From assembly GCF_000092245.1 (NCBI RefSeq), contig NC_014166.1:3100001-3164000 (forward strand): a stretch of DNA of 64,000 bases, read 5' to 3'. The notes below the pieces were generated by a model. That model saw only the letters and a list, made by a program, of their open reading frames with translations, did not search any database and had not been told where the DNA came from. Position 1 is the stretch's first letter. Every line of letters begins with the position of its first letter. Source of the stretch: Arcobacter nitrofigilis DSM 7299 (GTDB lineage: Bacteria > Campylobacterota > Campylobacteria > Campylobacterales > Arcobacteraceae). Positions 46,481 to 54,916 of this stretch are shown here, one piece after another. The position numbers and the translations under genes are program-made.

Positions 46481-47146
46481 TTACTGTTCTACTATGATTT
46501 TATCTATTTTCCCATTTATAGAGTTTAAAATAGTTTCATAAGTCTCTTTTTCTGTATGAGTTTCAAACTTTGCATTTGGAGTTAATATTGATACTATTGT
46601 ATCTATCTCATTCATAACCACCAAAGAAAATCCTTTGTCTTTTTCAAGTCTTAAGTGGAAATCTGTTTTCTCAACAAGTTTTCCAAGTCTTATAAAATAA
46701 TCACTAGTATTTCTCTCTTCAGTTCTTGTCAGTTCTCCCCAAATCTCACTTATAAGAGATAAAGCTTTATCTATAAAATTACAATCAACCCAAAAATTAC
46801 TATTGTGAGCTTGTTTTAATAAATCAGATAATTCAATAACTGAACCAAAAGCTTCTGTATCTAAATAGGTTCTACAAATAATTGCATTTTCTCTTGCATA
46901 ACCCATCAAATCATTTACATTTGCATCATGAACTCCAAAAATAGCACTGTCTAAAAACTCTTTTGCATCTTTATATTCGATATCTATTTCAAACTTCTGA
47001 AAAAGTATTTTCCCCGCATCTGGGTCTATATCTATAATCTTATCAAAAGTAGATACTACTTCGATTAAGGTTGCTTCTATTCTTTCTAAATATCTTCCTA
47101 ACCAATATAAATTTGTTGCAACTGTTGCAGTTAATAATTGTTCCAT
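46481..47146 (-). CDS. Alpha-E domain protein
   Basis: This 221-residue all-helical protein is of the alpha-E family (COG2307), with signature 'NLYWLGRYLERIEATL' near the N-terminus and a conserved 'RTYLDTEAFGS..ELSDLL' middle. ATG 47146 is chosen over 47185 because it follows GGAGG at correct spacing and lies one base after the ATP-grasp stop. It is cotranscribed with the separate circularly permuted ATP-grasp. The function of alpha-E is unknown; constant pairing with these ATP-grasps suggests one complex. Confidence 0.85.
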   Translation of the reverse strand: MEQLLTATVATNLYWLGRYLERIEATLIEVVSTFDKIIDIDPDAGKILFQKFEIDIEYKDAKEFLDSAIFGVHDANVNDLMGYARENAIICRTYLDTEAFGSVIELSDLLKQAHNSNFWVDCNFIDKALSLISEIWGELTRTEERNTSDYFIRLGKLVEKTDFHLRLEKDKGFSLVVMNEIDTIVSILTPNAKFETHTEKETYETILNSINGKIDKIIVEQ

Positions 47147-47147
47147 A

Positions 47148-48512
47148 TTATGCCTCCATAACCCAAGTATCTTTAAATCCACCACCTTGAGATGAATTAA
47201 CTAAATAATTCCCAGCTTCCATTGCATATCGGGTTAAACCACACTGCCAAACTTTTGGCTCATCTGCCATGACAACATAAGCTCTAAAATCGGCTTTTCT
47301 AGGTACTATTTCATTATTTAAATAACACTCTTCATCATAAAACTCTATTAACTCTTGGGCGATAAATCTTCTTGGACTTGCAGTAATAATAGTTTTTAAA
47401 TCATCTAGTTGGATTTTAGACATAGAATGTCCAAACATAACTCCATATCCACCAGCTTCTGCCACATCTTTAATAACTAATTTTTCAATATTATCAAAAA
47501 TATATTTTCTATCTTTTTCAAAGTATGGTAAATAAGTTGGAGCATTACTTAATATTGGTTCTTCTCCTAAATAATATTTAATCATTTTAGGAACAAAATA
47601 ATATATACCTTTATCATCAGCAACTCCATTTCCAGGAGCATTCATAATGGCAACATTTCCAGCTAAATAGGCTTCCATGATACCTGGAACTCCGATTAAA
47701 CTCTCTTCATTAAAGTATTTTGGATCTAAAAACTCATCATCAAGTCTTCTATAAACTGCACCAACTTTTATTTTTCTTCCATCATAGTTTTTAAAATAAA
47801 GTACTTTATTTTCTACTGTTAACTCATTGTTTCTAACAAGATTTGCACCTATATTTTTAGCTAAATATGCATGTTCATAATATGCAGAATTAAATCTTCC
47901 TGGCGTTAAAACCACATTTATTCCACCACAATTTACATAATTCATTGAATTTTCTAAAATCGAAGAATACCCTTTTATTGGTTTGATTTTAAGATTTTCA
48001 AAAAACTCTGGATAGAGTTTTCTATAGGTATCTCGAATAGATAAAGGATAACTTGCCCCACTTGGAACTCTTAAATTATCTTCTAAGATAACCCATTCAT
48101 TTGATACAGTATCTTTTACTAAATCTATACCATTGATATGAGTTCTGATTTTTTTAGAAGGAGAGATGCCTTCTAGTTGTTTTAAATAACCTTTTGCTTG
48201 ATAAATAAACTCTTCTGGAATAATCTTGTCTTTTAAGATTTTTTTATGTGTATAAAGGTCTTCTAAAAATAGATTCAAAGCTTTGATTCTTTGACTTAAG
48301 CCCTTATCTAATTTATCGAACTCTTTTGAGTCAATAATTCTTGGAATAACATCAAAAGGTAAGGATCTTTCTATAAAATTCCCATCTTTATATAGATTAA
48401 AATTTACAGCAAACTTATCCATATACTTTTTAAACTCTTCAATCTTTTGCCTATCTTGGTTCGAAAATATCTCCCAAAATATTTCCGTAGCTACATTTTT
48501 AGTATCTAACAA
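47148..48512 (-). CDS. Circularly permuted ATP-grasp family protein
   Basis: This 454-residue single-domain ATP-grasp (COG2308) is a predicted amidoligase. Key segments are 'TVSNEWVILEDNLRVPSGASYPL', 'VVLTPGRFNSAYYEHAYLAK' and the C-terminal 'NYLVNSSQGGGFKDTWVM' loop. The start is TTG 48512 with a strong AGGAGG site seven bases upstream; the first internal ATG is far downstream. It forms an operon with the separate alpha-E gene and faces the three-gene + strand unit. Together the five genes make up a full COG2307/COG2308/transglutaminase/DUF2126 system. Confidence 0.88.
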   Translation of the reverse strand: MLDTKNVATEIFWEIFSNQDRQKIEEFKKYMDKFAVNFNLYKDGNFIERSLPFDVIPRIIDSKEFDKLDKGLSQRIKALNLFLEDLYTHKKILKDKIIPEEFIYQAKGYLKQLEGISPSKKIRTHINGIDLVKDTVSNEWVILEDNLRVPSGASYPLSIRDTYRKLYPEFFENLKIKPIKGYSSILENSMNYVNCGGINVVLTPGRFNSAYYEHAYLAKNIGANLVRNNELTVENKVLYFKNYDGRKIKVGAVYRRLDDEFLDPKYFNEESLIGVPGIMEAYLAGNVAIMNAPGNGVADDKGIYYFVPKMIKYYLGEEPILSNAPTYLPYFEKDRKYIFDNIEKLVIKDVAEAGGYGVMFGHSMSKIQLDDLKTIITASPRRFIAQELIEFYDEECYLNNEIVPRKADFRAYVVMADEPKVWQCGLTRYAMEAGNYLVNSSQGGGFKDTWVMEA

Positions 48513-48643
48513 TTTACACCTCCTAGGTCTATATTAAATTTTAATACTATTAATATAAAAAGGTTATAAATTATTTTTTATTTTTATTATAAATCTGTAT
48601 AAAAAATATACTATTTTAATTAAATCGCTATTTTTACCATAAA

Positions 48644-48674
48644 AAAAGGGAAAAAGAAGTACTTTTTCCCTTTT
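48644..48674. terminator. Bidirectional hairpin terminator
   Basis: The perfect 13-bp stem AAAAGGGAAAAAG (48644-48656) / CTTTTTCCCTTTT (48662-48674) has a 5-base loop. Its A/T-rich arms give a U-tract in either direction. It lies downstream of the hsp20 and mini-protein genes on the - strand and ahead of the ATP-grasp promoter. Confidence 0.85.
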
Positions 48675-48761
48675 AACTCAAAAAATTCGTGCTTTTAAAT
48701 TAAATATTAATTATTAAAAATTCTAGCACCTCCTAAAACTTTTTATATTTCATATCAAATT

Positions 48762-48869
48762 TTACTGAGCAATATATACCATTGTTAATAACACTGAAAT
48801 AATATAAATTCCCAAGGTTATCAAATAATCTTTTTTATTCTTTTTTAATGCTGCTTTAAAATTATTCAT
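48762..48869 (-). CDS. Membrane mini-protein, 35 aa
   Basis: ATG 48869 has an AGAGAGAAG site and lies eight bases after the hsp20 stop, so it is cotranscribed with the small heat-shock gene. The product has a basic N-terminus (six lysines in residues 5-13) and one hydrophobic helix beginning DYLITLGIYIIS. It closely resembles the 31-residue product at 52554-52649 (shared DYLI--GIYII), which strongly supports both as real genes. It could be a heat-shock-linked membrane peptide, a regulator of a membrane enzyme, or a toxin-like peptide. Confidence 0.65.
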   Translation of the reverse strand: MNNFKAALKKNKKDYLITLGIYIISVLLTMVYIAQ

Positions 48870-48877
48870 CTTCTCTC

Positions 48878-49291
48878 TTATTTAATCTCTATTATTTTTT
48901 TATGTTTTTCTTCACTTAATTTAGGAATAACTACTTCTAGCACTCCATCTTTTCCTGATGCTTCGACGTTTTCTACATCTGCATTATCTGGAAGGGTAAA
49001 GCTTCTAGAGAACTTCCCAAAAGATGTTTCAACTTTATAATAATCTTCTTCTTTAACTTCTTCTTTTATTTTTCTCTCACCAGAAATTGTTAATACACCT
49101 TTATGAATGTCAACTTTTATCTCTTCTTTTTTAACACCTGGTAAATCAACATCAATATGATAGGCAAATTCACCCTCTCTTGTATTAACTACTGGGACAA
49201 AACCACTTACACCTTCATTAGAAGGATATTTATAAAAATCCTTTTCTAAATCTCTAAATTGTTTAAAAGGATCAAATCTAGTTACTAACAT
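48878..49291 (-). CDS. Hsp20/alpha-crystallin small heat-shock protein
   Basis: This 137-residue ATP-independent holdase chaperone has the alpha-crystallin domain at about 30-125 ('YHIDVDLPGVKKEEIKVDIHKGVLTISGERK' and 'FSRSFTLPDNADVENVEASGKDGVLEVVIPK'). The C-terminal IxI-like tail is 'KIIEIK'. AAGGAG precedes ATG 49291. The promoter carries two CIRCE operators and a 5' leader hairpin, so HrcA control is likely. A 35-codon membrane peptide gene follows in the same transcript. Confidence 0.93.
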   Translation of the reverse strand: MLVTRFDPFKQFRDLEKDFYKYPSNEGVSGFVPVVNTREGEFAYHIDVDLPGVKKEEIKVDIHKGVLTISGERKIKEEVKEEDYYKVETSFGKFSRSFTLPDNADVENVEASGKDGVLEVVIPKLSEEKHKKIIEIK

Positions 49292-49313
49292 ACTAAACTC
49301 CTTAAAAAATATT

Positions 49314-49336
49314 ACTTGATAACTTTTCTATCAAGT
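49314..49336 (-). promoter_or_regulatory. 5' leader stem-loop of hsp20 mRNA
   Basis: The perfect 8-bp stem ACTTGATA / TATCAAGT has a 7-base loop. From the promoter position it starts at or within a few bases of the transcript 5' end. It may protect the mRNA or act in heat control, but it does not cover the AAGGAG site (about 49298-49303). Confidence 0.55.
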
Positions 49337-49343
49337 TAATGAA

Positions 49344-49372
49344 ATAATATCATATTTTTTAGCACTTGTCAA
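49344..49372 (-). promoter_or_regulatory. hsp20 sigma-70 promoter
   Basis: On the - strand TTGACA (49372-49367) is followed after 17 bases by TATTAT (49349-49344). The -35 box lies inside the proximal CIRCE operator, so repressor binding would block polymerase. Confidence 0.8.
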
Positions 49373-49385
49373 TATATAGTGCTAA
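49359..49385. promoter_or_regulatory. CIRCE operator (HrcA site), proximal
   Basis: TTAGCACTT-N9-TAGTGCTAA matches the CIRCE consensus TTAGCACTC-N9-GAGTGCTAA except for the two innermost positions. The spacing is exact. It overlaps the -35 box of hsp20. Confidence 0.85.
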
Positions 49386-49390
49386 TAATT

Positions 49391-49417
49391 TTAGCAAACT
49401 GTCATAAATAGTGCTAA
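49391..49417. promoter_or_regulatory. CIRCE-like operator, distal
   Basis: TTAGCAAAC-N9-TAGTGCTAA is a second, slightly degenerate CIRCE with the same N9 spacing, five bases from the first. The right arm is intact and the left has two changes. Confidence 0.7.
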
Positions 49418-49483
49418 ATCTATAATTATGATTTTTTGATTTAATTTATGTGAATTTAAATGTAAATTTCTAAAGAAGGGAAC

Positions 49484-51532
49484 TTAAAGTGGAATTCTTA
49501 TTCTAAAAGTAGTACCGTTATTCTTTTCACTTATGCAATCAATCTTTCCTCTTAGATTTATTGTTACCAAATTATAAATGATATTTAACCCTAAACCAAT
49601 TGAACCATTTTTTCTATTTGTTGTAAAAAAAGGCTCATATATTTTTGATAAGTTTTCTTCTAAAATACCTTTCCCATCATCAGAATATTCAAAAATAAAA
49701 GAATTTCCCTCAATTCTTGCAATAAATGTAATAATCCCTTTATCCATTTCACCATAAGCATGCTCTAAAGAATTTGAAATCAAATGTGTGAGAATTTGTG
49801 CAAAAAAGCCAGGATAAGAGTTAACTTCTAATCCATCATCACACTTTAATTTGAACTCAATATTTTTATTTTTTATTAAACTATCAATGCTAATTAAAAC
49901 ACCTCGTATGTACTCAGCAACTTTAAAAACTCTTTTAACTTCTCCTGTATGGTCAACTGCAACTTGTTTAAAGTTTTTTATGATTTTTTCTGTTTTATCT
50001 AAGTTTGATACAATAACTTTAACTAACTCATTTGAACTTTGTAAATAAACTTTCCACTCCTCTGGGGAAATTGAATTACTTTCATATTTTGAACTTATCT
50101 CTTCACAAATATATTCTAAATGTGATGCCCCAGTAATTCCAAGTCCAATTGGTGCACTAATTTCATTTGCAACACCTGAAACTAAACTACCAAGTCCTGC
50201 TAGTTTTTCTGATTCTACAAGTTTATTTTGAGTTATTATTAGATTTTCCATAGAAGCTTCAAGTTCATCATTTGATTCTTGCAAATCAAGATTTTTATTT
50301 TCTAGTTCTATTTCTAACATCTTTTTATCTTGAATATCTCTCCAAAGTCCATGTATTACCACTTCTTCATTTATAGCTATCTTTGTTAGTACAATTTCAC
50401 ACCAAAACTCTTTCCCTGATCTTTTTTTAAGAAGCCACTCAAATCGTATACTATCTTTTTCTAAACATTTATTAATATACTCTTTTCCTAAAGTGTTAGA
50501 AGATACACCATTTGGTTGAATTTCGGGGGATATCTTATCTGGATCTAAATTTAAAAATTCTTCTTTGTCATTAATTTCAAATAATTTCAATAGTGCGGGA
50601 TTACAATCAATAAATTTCTCATCTTTTAATAAACTTATTCCATCAGAAGAGTCATTAAAAAGTGTTTCAAAAACTTTCTTTTCTTCTTCTAACTCTTTTG
50701 TTCTAAGTCTCACATCTTCTTGGAGCTTAGAATTAAATGTTTTTATTTTTTCTTCTTGTTCTTGCAATTGATGTATATCTTCAACAATTTTATCTCTCAT
50801 GCTTTCAAAATTTGTTGATAGTATTTTTAATTCTTTTACCCCTGATACATTTATTTCTGCATTAAAATCTCCAGAGGCAATCTTTTTTGAAACATTTGAT
50901 AACATATCAATAGGTTTTAACACTTTTCTTACAATTACTATAACTATTAAGGAAATAGCAAGAATAATTATTAAGGAAATGCCTAAAAACATATCTCTAA
51001 ATGTATATAATTCTTGATATTTAATCTTTTTATCAACTCTATAACCAATAATCCAATTCCAAGGTTCGAAATGTTTAAAGATAATCCATTTCCCATCCTC
51101 TTTTATAACAATTTCAAAATTGCCATTTTTTTCTTTCATTATTCTTTTGTATTCTTCTTTATCTTTATATAAATTATTGTTATCTTGTTCATTATAAATT
51201 CTATGCAATAATAAAAAACCCTTTTCATTTATTATAAAAGGAAAAATGCCTTTAGTATTTTTATTAAAAACATTTTTTATAATACTCAAAGTTCCTTTTT
51301 TAAATGACTCTTCATAAGACTTTTCCATTTGTGTTTTTAAAAGTGTTTGATATTTTTGATTTATAAGATAGATAATATTGTCAATTTTTTCATTGTATAT
51401 TTTCTCTTGTGATATATCTATTTCTTTTTTTAAATAATTGTAAGAGAAATAAAAAATAGTACCTATCCCAAGTATTATTACTAAAAGGATTGAAATTAGA
51501 AGTTCCGTTTTTAAAGAGCTATTTTTTATCAT
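49484..51532 (-). CDS. Membrane sensor histidine kinase-like protein with degenerate H-box
   Basis: The 682-residue protein has a first membrane helix at about 10-30, a periplasmic cache-like domain to about 180, and a second helix at about 183-203. HAMP, a PAS domain (about 290-405, 'FETLFNDSSDGISLL'), a coiled coil and a HATPase_c domain ('HLISNSLEHAYG', 'DDGKGI', 'GSIGLGLNIIYNLV') follow. The H-box reads GSLVSGVANEISAPIG: asparagine N456 stands where the phosphorylated histidine (AHE) is expected. It may therefore be a pseudokinase or signal through another partner. Its start overlaps the upstream binding-protein gene by ATGA. Confidence 0.85.
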   Translation of the reverse strand: MIKNSSLKTELLISILLVIILGIGTIFYFSYNYLKKEIDISQEKIYNEKIDNIIYLINQKYQTLLKTQMEKSYEESFKKGTLSIIKNVFNKNTKGIFPFIINEKGFLLLHRIYNEQDNNNLYKDKEEYKRIMKEKNGNFEIVIKEDGKWIIFKHFEPWNWIIGYRVDKKIKYQELYTFRDMFLGISLIIILAISLIVIVIVRKVLKPIDMLSNVSKKIASGDFNAEINVSGVKELKILSTNFESMRDKIVEDIHQLQEQEEKIKTFNSKLQEDVRLRTKELEEEKKVFETLFNDSSDGISLLKDEKFIDCNPALLKLFEINDKEEFLNLDPDKISPEIQPNGVSSNTLGKEYINKCLEKDSIRFEWLLKKRSGKEFWCEIVLTKIAINEEVVIHGLWRDIQDKKMLEIELENKNLDLQESNDELEASMENLIITQNKLVESEKLAGLGSLVSGVANEISAPIGLGITGASHLEYICEEISSKYESNSISPEEWKVYLQSSNELVKVIVSNLDKTEKIIKNFKQVAVDHTGEVKRVFKVAEYIRGVLISIDSLIKNKNIEFKLKCDDGLEVNSYPGFFAQILTHLISNSLEHAYGEMDKGIITFIARIEGNSFIFEYSDDGKGILEENLSKIYEPFFTTNRKNGSIGLGLNIIYNLVTINLRGKIDCISEKNNGTTFRIRIPL

Positions 51533-52497
51533 TTTACTAACACCGCATTATCAATTAATTCAAAAGGGAAAACTATATTAAGCTTTTTTGCTAAAGTTGT
51601 ATTTATATAAATATTTGCTTTTTTATTTACAACTATTGGTATATTTTTTATGTTTTCACCCTTTAGAACTCTAAGGGCTGTATTCGCTACCCACTTACCT
51701 TGCTCTTCAGGCTTATTAGCAAAAATTAGCAAAGCAAAATTATTTAAAGTAATATCCCAAGCAGCAGATGGTATTTTAGTCTCCTTTTTGACAAAAGCTT
51801 TTAGCTTTTCTTTATTTTTATCCCAATTTACTAAAGCCCCACTATTTCCAAGTAATAAAATATCTACATTATTTTGTAAATATATAAAGTTCTTTTCCCA
51901 TTCTTCTATTGTTGTTGCATGCCTTTTAGTAATTTTTTGATTTAACTGCTTTTCAAAAAATTGATTCTGTATTTTGACACTGAAAGAATCATCATCTAAA
52001 GTACCTATTCTCGTCCCCTTTGCATATTTTTTTAAAGTATCAATTAGTTGGGGGATAAGCTGAACTTCTTCCATTCCAGTTATATTATTAGGTAGTTGAT
52101 CATACTTCTTTATGGTGCCATTTATACCACAAAAAATAATTGGAATAGTTGAGTTTTTAAAATAGGGTAAAATAACATATTTAAAGGCATTATCATCAGA
52201 AGCAATAATCACATCAGGTTTAAAGTTTTCAATTTGATTTTTGATTTTTTGAGCTATTTTTATTTTATAGGCTTCATTATTATTTCTTTTAGAGTCCATT
52301 TCGACTCTTTTAAACTCAAGGGGAATTTTAGATTTAAGAAGTGTATCTTTTATGCTTTTTTCAATCCCATCACTCCAATAAAGACCAGAATGATAGGAAT
52401 TAATATAAAAAACTCTTTTTTTTACAATAAGATTTTCTGCTTTAATAAAGCTAAAGAATAAGATTAATGAAAAGAATATAATAAAAATCTTTTTCAT
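51529..52497 (-). CDS. Periplasmic ABC-type substrate-binding protein (ABC_sub_bind/TrpX-like)
   Basis: This 322-residue secreted protein has a signal peptide (about 1-20) and two Rossmann-like lobes of the PF04392 type ('VFYINSYHSGLYWSDGIEKSI', 'PDVIIASDDNAFKYVILPYF', 'IPIIFCGING'). AAAGGA precedes ATG 52497. No ABC permease or ATPase is adjacent. It overlaps the sensor-kinase-like gene by four bases, so it more likely presents a ligand to that sensor than feeds a transporter. A 31-codon membrane peptide gene lies 56 bases upstream on the same strand. Confidence 0.82.
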   Translation of the reverse strand: MKKIFIIFFSLILFFSFIKAENLIVKKRVFYINSYHSGLYWSDGIEKSIKDTLLKSKIPLEFKRVEMDSKRNNNEAYKIKIAQKIKNQIENFKPDVIIASDDNAFKYVILPYFKNSTIPIIFCGINGTIKKYDQLPNNITGMEEVQLIPQLIDTLKKYAKGTRIGTLDDDSFSVKIQNQFFEKQLNQKITKRHATTIEEWEKNFIYLQNNVDILLLGNSGALVNWDKNKEKLKAFVKKETKIPSAAWDITLNNFALLIFANKPEEQGKWVANTALRVLKGENIKNIPIVVNKKANIYINTTLAKKLNIVFPFELIDNAVLVK

Positions 52498-52553
52498 AAT
52501 ACGTACTTTTCCTTTATTATAACATAACTTACAGATAATTGATATGACATATA

Positions 52554-52649
52554 TTAATTAGTGATTATTGCATAAGTTGTAATAATAGTTATAATATATA
52601 TTCCTATTACAATTAAATAATCATTTATATTAGTATTTATATTATCCAT
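52554..52649 (-). CDS. Membrane mini-protein, 31 aa
   Basis: ATG 52649 follows a strong AAGGAG. The product is MDN..., then a single hydrophobic helix starting DYLIVIGIYIIT, matching the helix of the 35-residue product at 48762-48869. It has its own promoter (52703-52731) and a leader hairpin. It may be cotranscribed with the binding-protein/sensor pair 56 bases downstream. The two copies flanking that pair suggest a family of small membrane regulators. The function is unknown. Confidence 0.6.
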   Translation of the reverse strand: MDNINTNINDYLIVIGIYIITIITTYAIITN

Positions 52650-52664
52650 TCTTTTCTCCTTTTT

Positions 52665-52686
52665 ATAGGAGAAAAAATTCTCCTAT
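52665..52686 (-). promoter_or_regulatory. Leader hairpin overlapping an anti-Shine-Dalgarno sequence
   Basis: ATAGGAGAA / TTCTCCTAT is a perfect 9-bp stem with a 4-base loop. On the mRNA its TTCTCCT arm (52673-52667 region) can pair either within the hairpin or with the AAGGAGAA ribosome site of the mini-protein a few bases later. This offers a possible on/off switch. Confidence 0.5.
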
Positions 52687-52702
52687 TTATTTTGTTTTAT
52701 TA

Positions 52703-52731
52703 ATTATCTTGCGCCTCATATGAAACTTCAA
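52703..52731 (-). promoter_or_regulatory. Promoter of the 31-aa mini-protein
   Basis: On the - strand TTGAAG (52731-52726), 17 bases, then GATAAT (52708-52703) forms a good sigma-70 promoter just after the typA terminator. The predicted transcript starts about 30 bases before the leader hairpin ends. Confidence 0.5.
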
Positions 52732-52763
52732 GTTCTTCCTTTTTTTAATTTACTTTTTAGACA

Positions 52764-52797
52764 TAAAAAAAGGGAAGAGCTAAAAAGCCCTTCCCTT
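52764..52797 (-). terminator. Rho-independent terminator of typA
   Basis: The 12-base arms AAGGGAAGAGCT (52770-52781) / AGCCCTTCCCTT (52786-52797) pair with one G-T type mismatch. A T7 tract follows on the - strand (A-run 52764-52770 on +). Confidence 0.88.
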
Positions 52798-52820
52798 CGC
52801 AAAATTTAGTATTCTAAATT

Positions 52821-54635
52821 TTATTCGAATTTTGTCTTTTTAGCTGTTCTTTTTCTAACTGTTGGGTCAAGTTCTCTTTTTCTAACTCTTACAGACTTAG
52901 GAGTAACTTCAACTAACTCATCTTCTTCAATCCACTCTAGTGCATTTTCTAATGACATCGATCTTGGTGGGACTAATTTAATAGCTTCATCAGCACCAGA
53001 AGATCTTACATTTGATTGTTGTTTCCCTTTTGTAGGGTTAACATCTAAATCATTACCTTTAGCATGCTCACCAATAACCATACCGTTGTATACTTTATCT
53101 TGAGGCTTGATAAACATAACCCCTCTATCTTGTAAGTTGAAGATTGAATAACCTAATGCTTCTCCATTTTCCATAGAAACTAAAGCACCATATTTTCTCG
53201 ATTCAACAACTCCAGAATATGCTCTAAACTCTAAAAATGAGTGGTTCATAACACCCTCACCTTTTGTTTCAGTTAAGAACTCTGTTCTAATACCAATCAA
53301 TCCTCTTGCTGGGATTTCAAATTCTAGTCTTGTATATCCAGAACCCATTGGTACCATATTTGTCATATTCGCTTTTCTTTTTCCAAGTTTTTCAATAATT
53401 GCACCACTATGTTCATCTGGTAAGTCAATAACTAAATGCTCAAATGGCTCCATTTTTACACCATCTTCAACTTTAGTAATAACTTCAGGTCTTCCAATAC
53501 AGAACTCAAAACCTTCTCTTCTCATGTTTTCTGCTAAGATACAAATTTGAAGCTCACCTCTTCCGTTTACTTTAAATTTACCTTCACCATATTGCTCATA
53601 ATTCATAGCAATATTAGTATTCATTTCAGCTCTTAATCTCTCATCAATTTTATTTGAAGTTACATATTTACCTTCAGTTCCAGCTAATGGAGAATCATTA
53701 ACTGCAAATGTTACAGATAATGTTGGCTCTTCAATATGCATAGGATCAAGAGGCATAGGATCTGTTGGATCACAAAGTGAATCACCTACGTCAATTGTTT
53801 CAAAACCTGCAACAGCAACAATGTCACCAGTCCCAGCTGTTTTGATATCGAATCTATCCATACCCTTAAATCCAATAAGTTTAGAAACTCTACCTTTAAT
53901 TTTTTCCCCATCTGCTTTACATAATAAAACTGTCTCACCCATAGAGATAGTTCCATTAAATATTCTAGCAATACCGATTTTTCCAATGAAGTTATCATAA
54001 TCAAGTGTGAAAACTTGAAGTTGGAGACCATTTGAATCATCACCAACTGGTTTAGGAACTTCTGTTAAAATTGTTTCAAATAGAGGAGTTAAGTTTTCAT
54101 TTGCATCTTCTAAAGCAAGTTTTGCATAACCATCTCTTGCTGCTGCATATACAACTGGAAACTCTAGTTGTGATTCACTTGCACCCATTTGATCAAAAAG
54201 GTCAAATACTTCATCAACAACTCTATCTGGATCTCCACCTGGTTTATCAATTTTGTTAATAACAACAATTGGTCTATGTCCTAGTTGAAGTGCTTTTTTA
54301 ACAACAAACTTAGTTTGTGGCATAACACCTTCTTGTGCATCAACAAGTAATAAAACAGAATCAACCATTTTTAAAACCCTCTCAACTTCACCACCAAAAT
54401 CGGCGTGTCCTGGAGTGTCAATAATGTTAATTCTTACATCCTTATAGTCAATAGCTGTATTTTTAGAAAGGATTGTAATACCTCTTTCTTTTTCAATAGC
54501 ATTACTATCCATAACTCTTTCATCTACATGCGTATGGGCTGCGAAAGTTCCTGATTGTTTTAACAACTCATCAACTAATGTTGTTTTACCGTGGTCAACG
54601 TGTGCGATTACGGCAATATTTCTTATGTCTCTCAT
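52821..54635 (-). CDS. typA: Translational GTPase TypA/BipA
   Basis: This 604-residue ribosome-associated GTPase is involved in stress and cold adaptation. The G1 motif is [10 protein letters not shown]3 DTPGHAD and G4 NKID. EF-G-like domains and the BipA C-terminal domain ('[33 protein letters not shown]', '[28 protein letters not shown]') complete it. ATG 54635 begins directly with the '[16 protein letters not shown]' conserved start. It is monocistronic, with a strong terminator downstream. Confidence 0.96.
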   Translation of the reverse strand: MRDIRNIAVIAHVDHGKTTLVDELLKQSGTFAAHTHVDERVMDSNAIEKERGITILSKNTAIDYKDVRINIIDTPGHADFGGEVERVLKMVDSVLLLVDAQEGVMPQTKFVVKKALQLGHRPIVVINKIDKPGGDPDRVVDEVFDLFDQMGASESQLEFPVVYAAARDGYAKLALEDANENLTPLFETILTEVPKPVGDDSNGLQLQVFTLDYDNFIGKIGIARIFNGTISMGETVLLCKADGEKIKGRVSKLIGFKGMDRFDIKTAGTGDIVAVAGFETIDVGDSLCDPTDPMPLDPMHIEEPTLSVTFAVNDSPLAGTEGKYVTSNKIDERLRAEMNTNIAMNYEQYGEGKFKVNGRGELQICILAENMRREGFEFCIGRPEVITKVEDGVKMEPFEHLVIDLPDEHSGAIIEKLGKRKANMTNMVPMGSGYTRLEFEIPARGLIGIRTEFLTETKGEGVMNHSFLEFRAYSGVVESRKYGALVSMENGEALGYSIFNLQDRGVMFIKPQDKVYNGMVIGEHAKGNDLDVNPTKGKQQSNVRSSGADEAIKLVPPRSMSLENALEWIEEDELVEVTPKSVRVRKRELDPTVRKRTAKKTKFE

Positions 54636-54916
54636 ATATTCTCTTTAGATATTAATTTTCGCGATTATACTAAAAAAATGCTTAAGTTTTATCATTTTGA
54701 GTAATATAAAATGAATTTATTTTTTTTATTTGTCAAAAGGGTAAAATATATTTTACCTTTTTACATAAAAATAAGATTCTTTTTGTTAAGATGCGTCTCA
54801 GATTTGTGGCACAAATAGATATGATTTTTCTCGTTCATATCACTCTTCAATAACTTAATTCTTTTACTCTTTAAAAGAAACTTTCAAAATAAAATATATT
54901 GTTAAGGAGACTTTGC
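54636..54916. promoter_or_regulatory. Divergent promoter region typA/yedE
   Basis: This is about 280 gene-free bases. A perfect 7-bp inverted repeat GATATGA (54818-54824) / TCATATC (54835-54841) lies about 75 bases before the yedE start and could be an operator or leader hairpin. No clear riboswitch fold is seen. Confidence 0.4.

Noticed and set aside
48681-48740. Possible further mini-gene after the 35-aa peptide (GGAGG then a 9-codon frame)
   Set aside because: The ribosome site is too close to the GTG, the frame is tiny and there is no resemblance to the peptide pair.
52687-52722. Ten-codon basic leader frame (MRRKIINKTK) before the 31-aa peptide
   Set aside because: It overlaps the predicted promoter -10 box, so it would not be on the transcript; it has no clear ribosome site.
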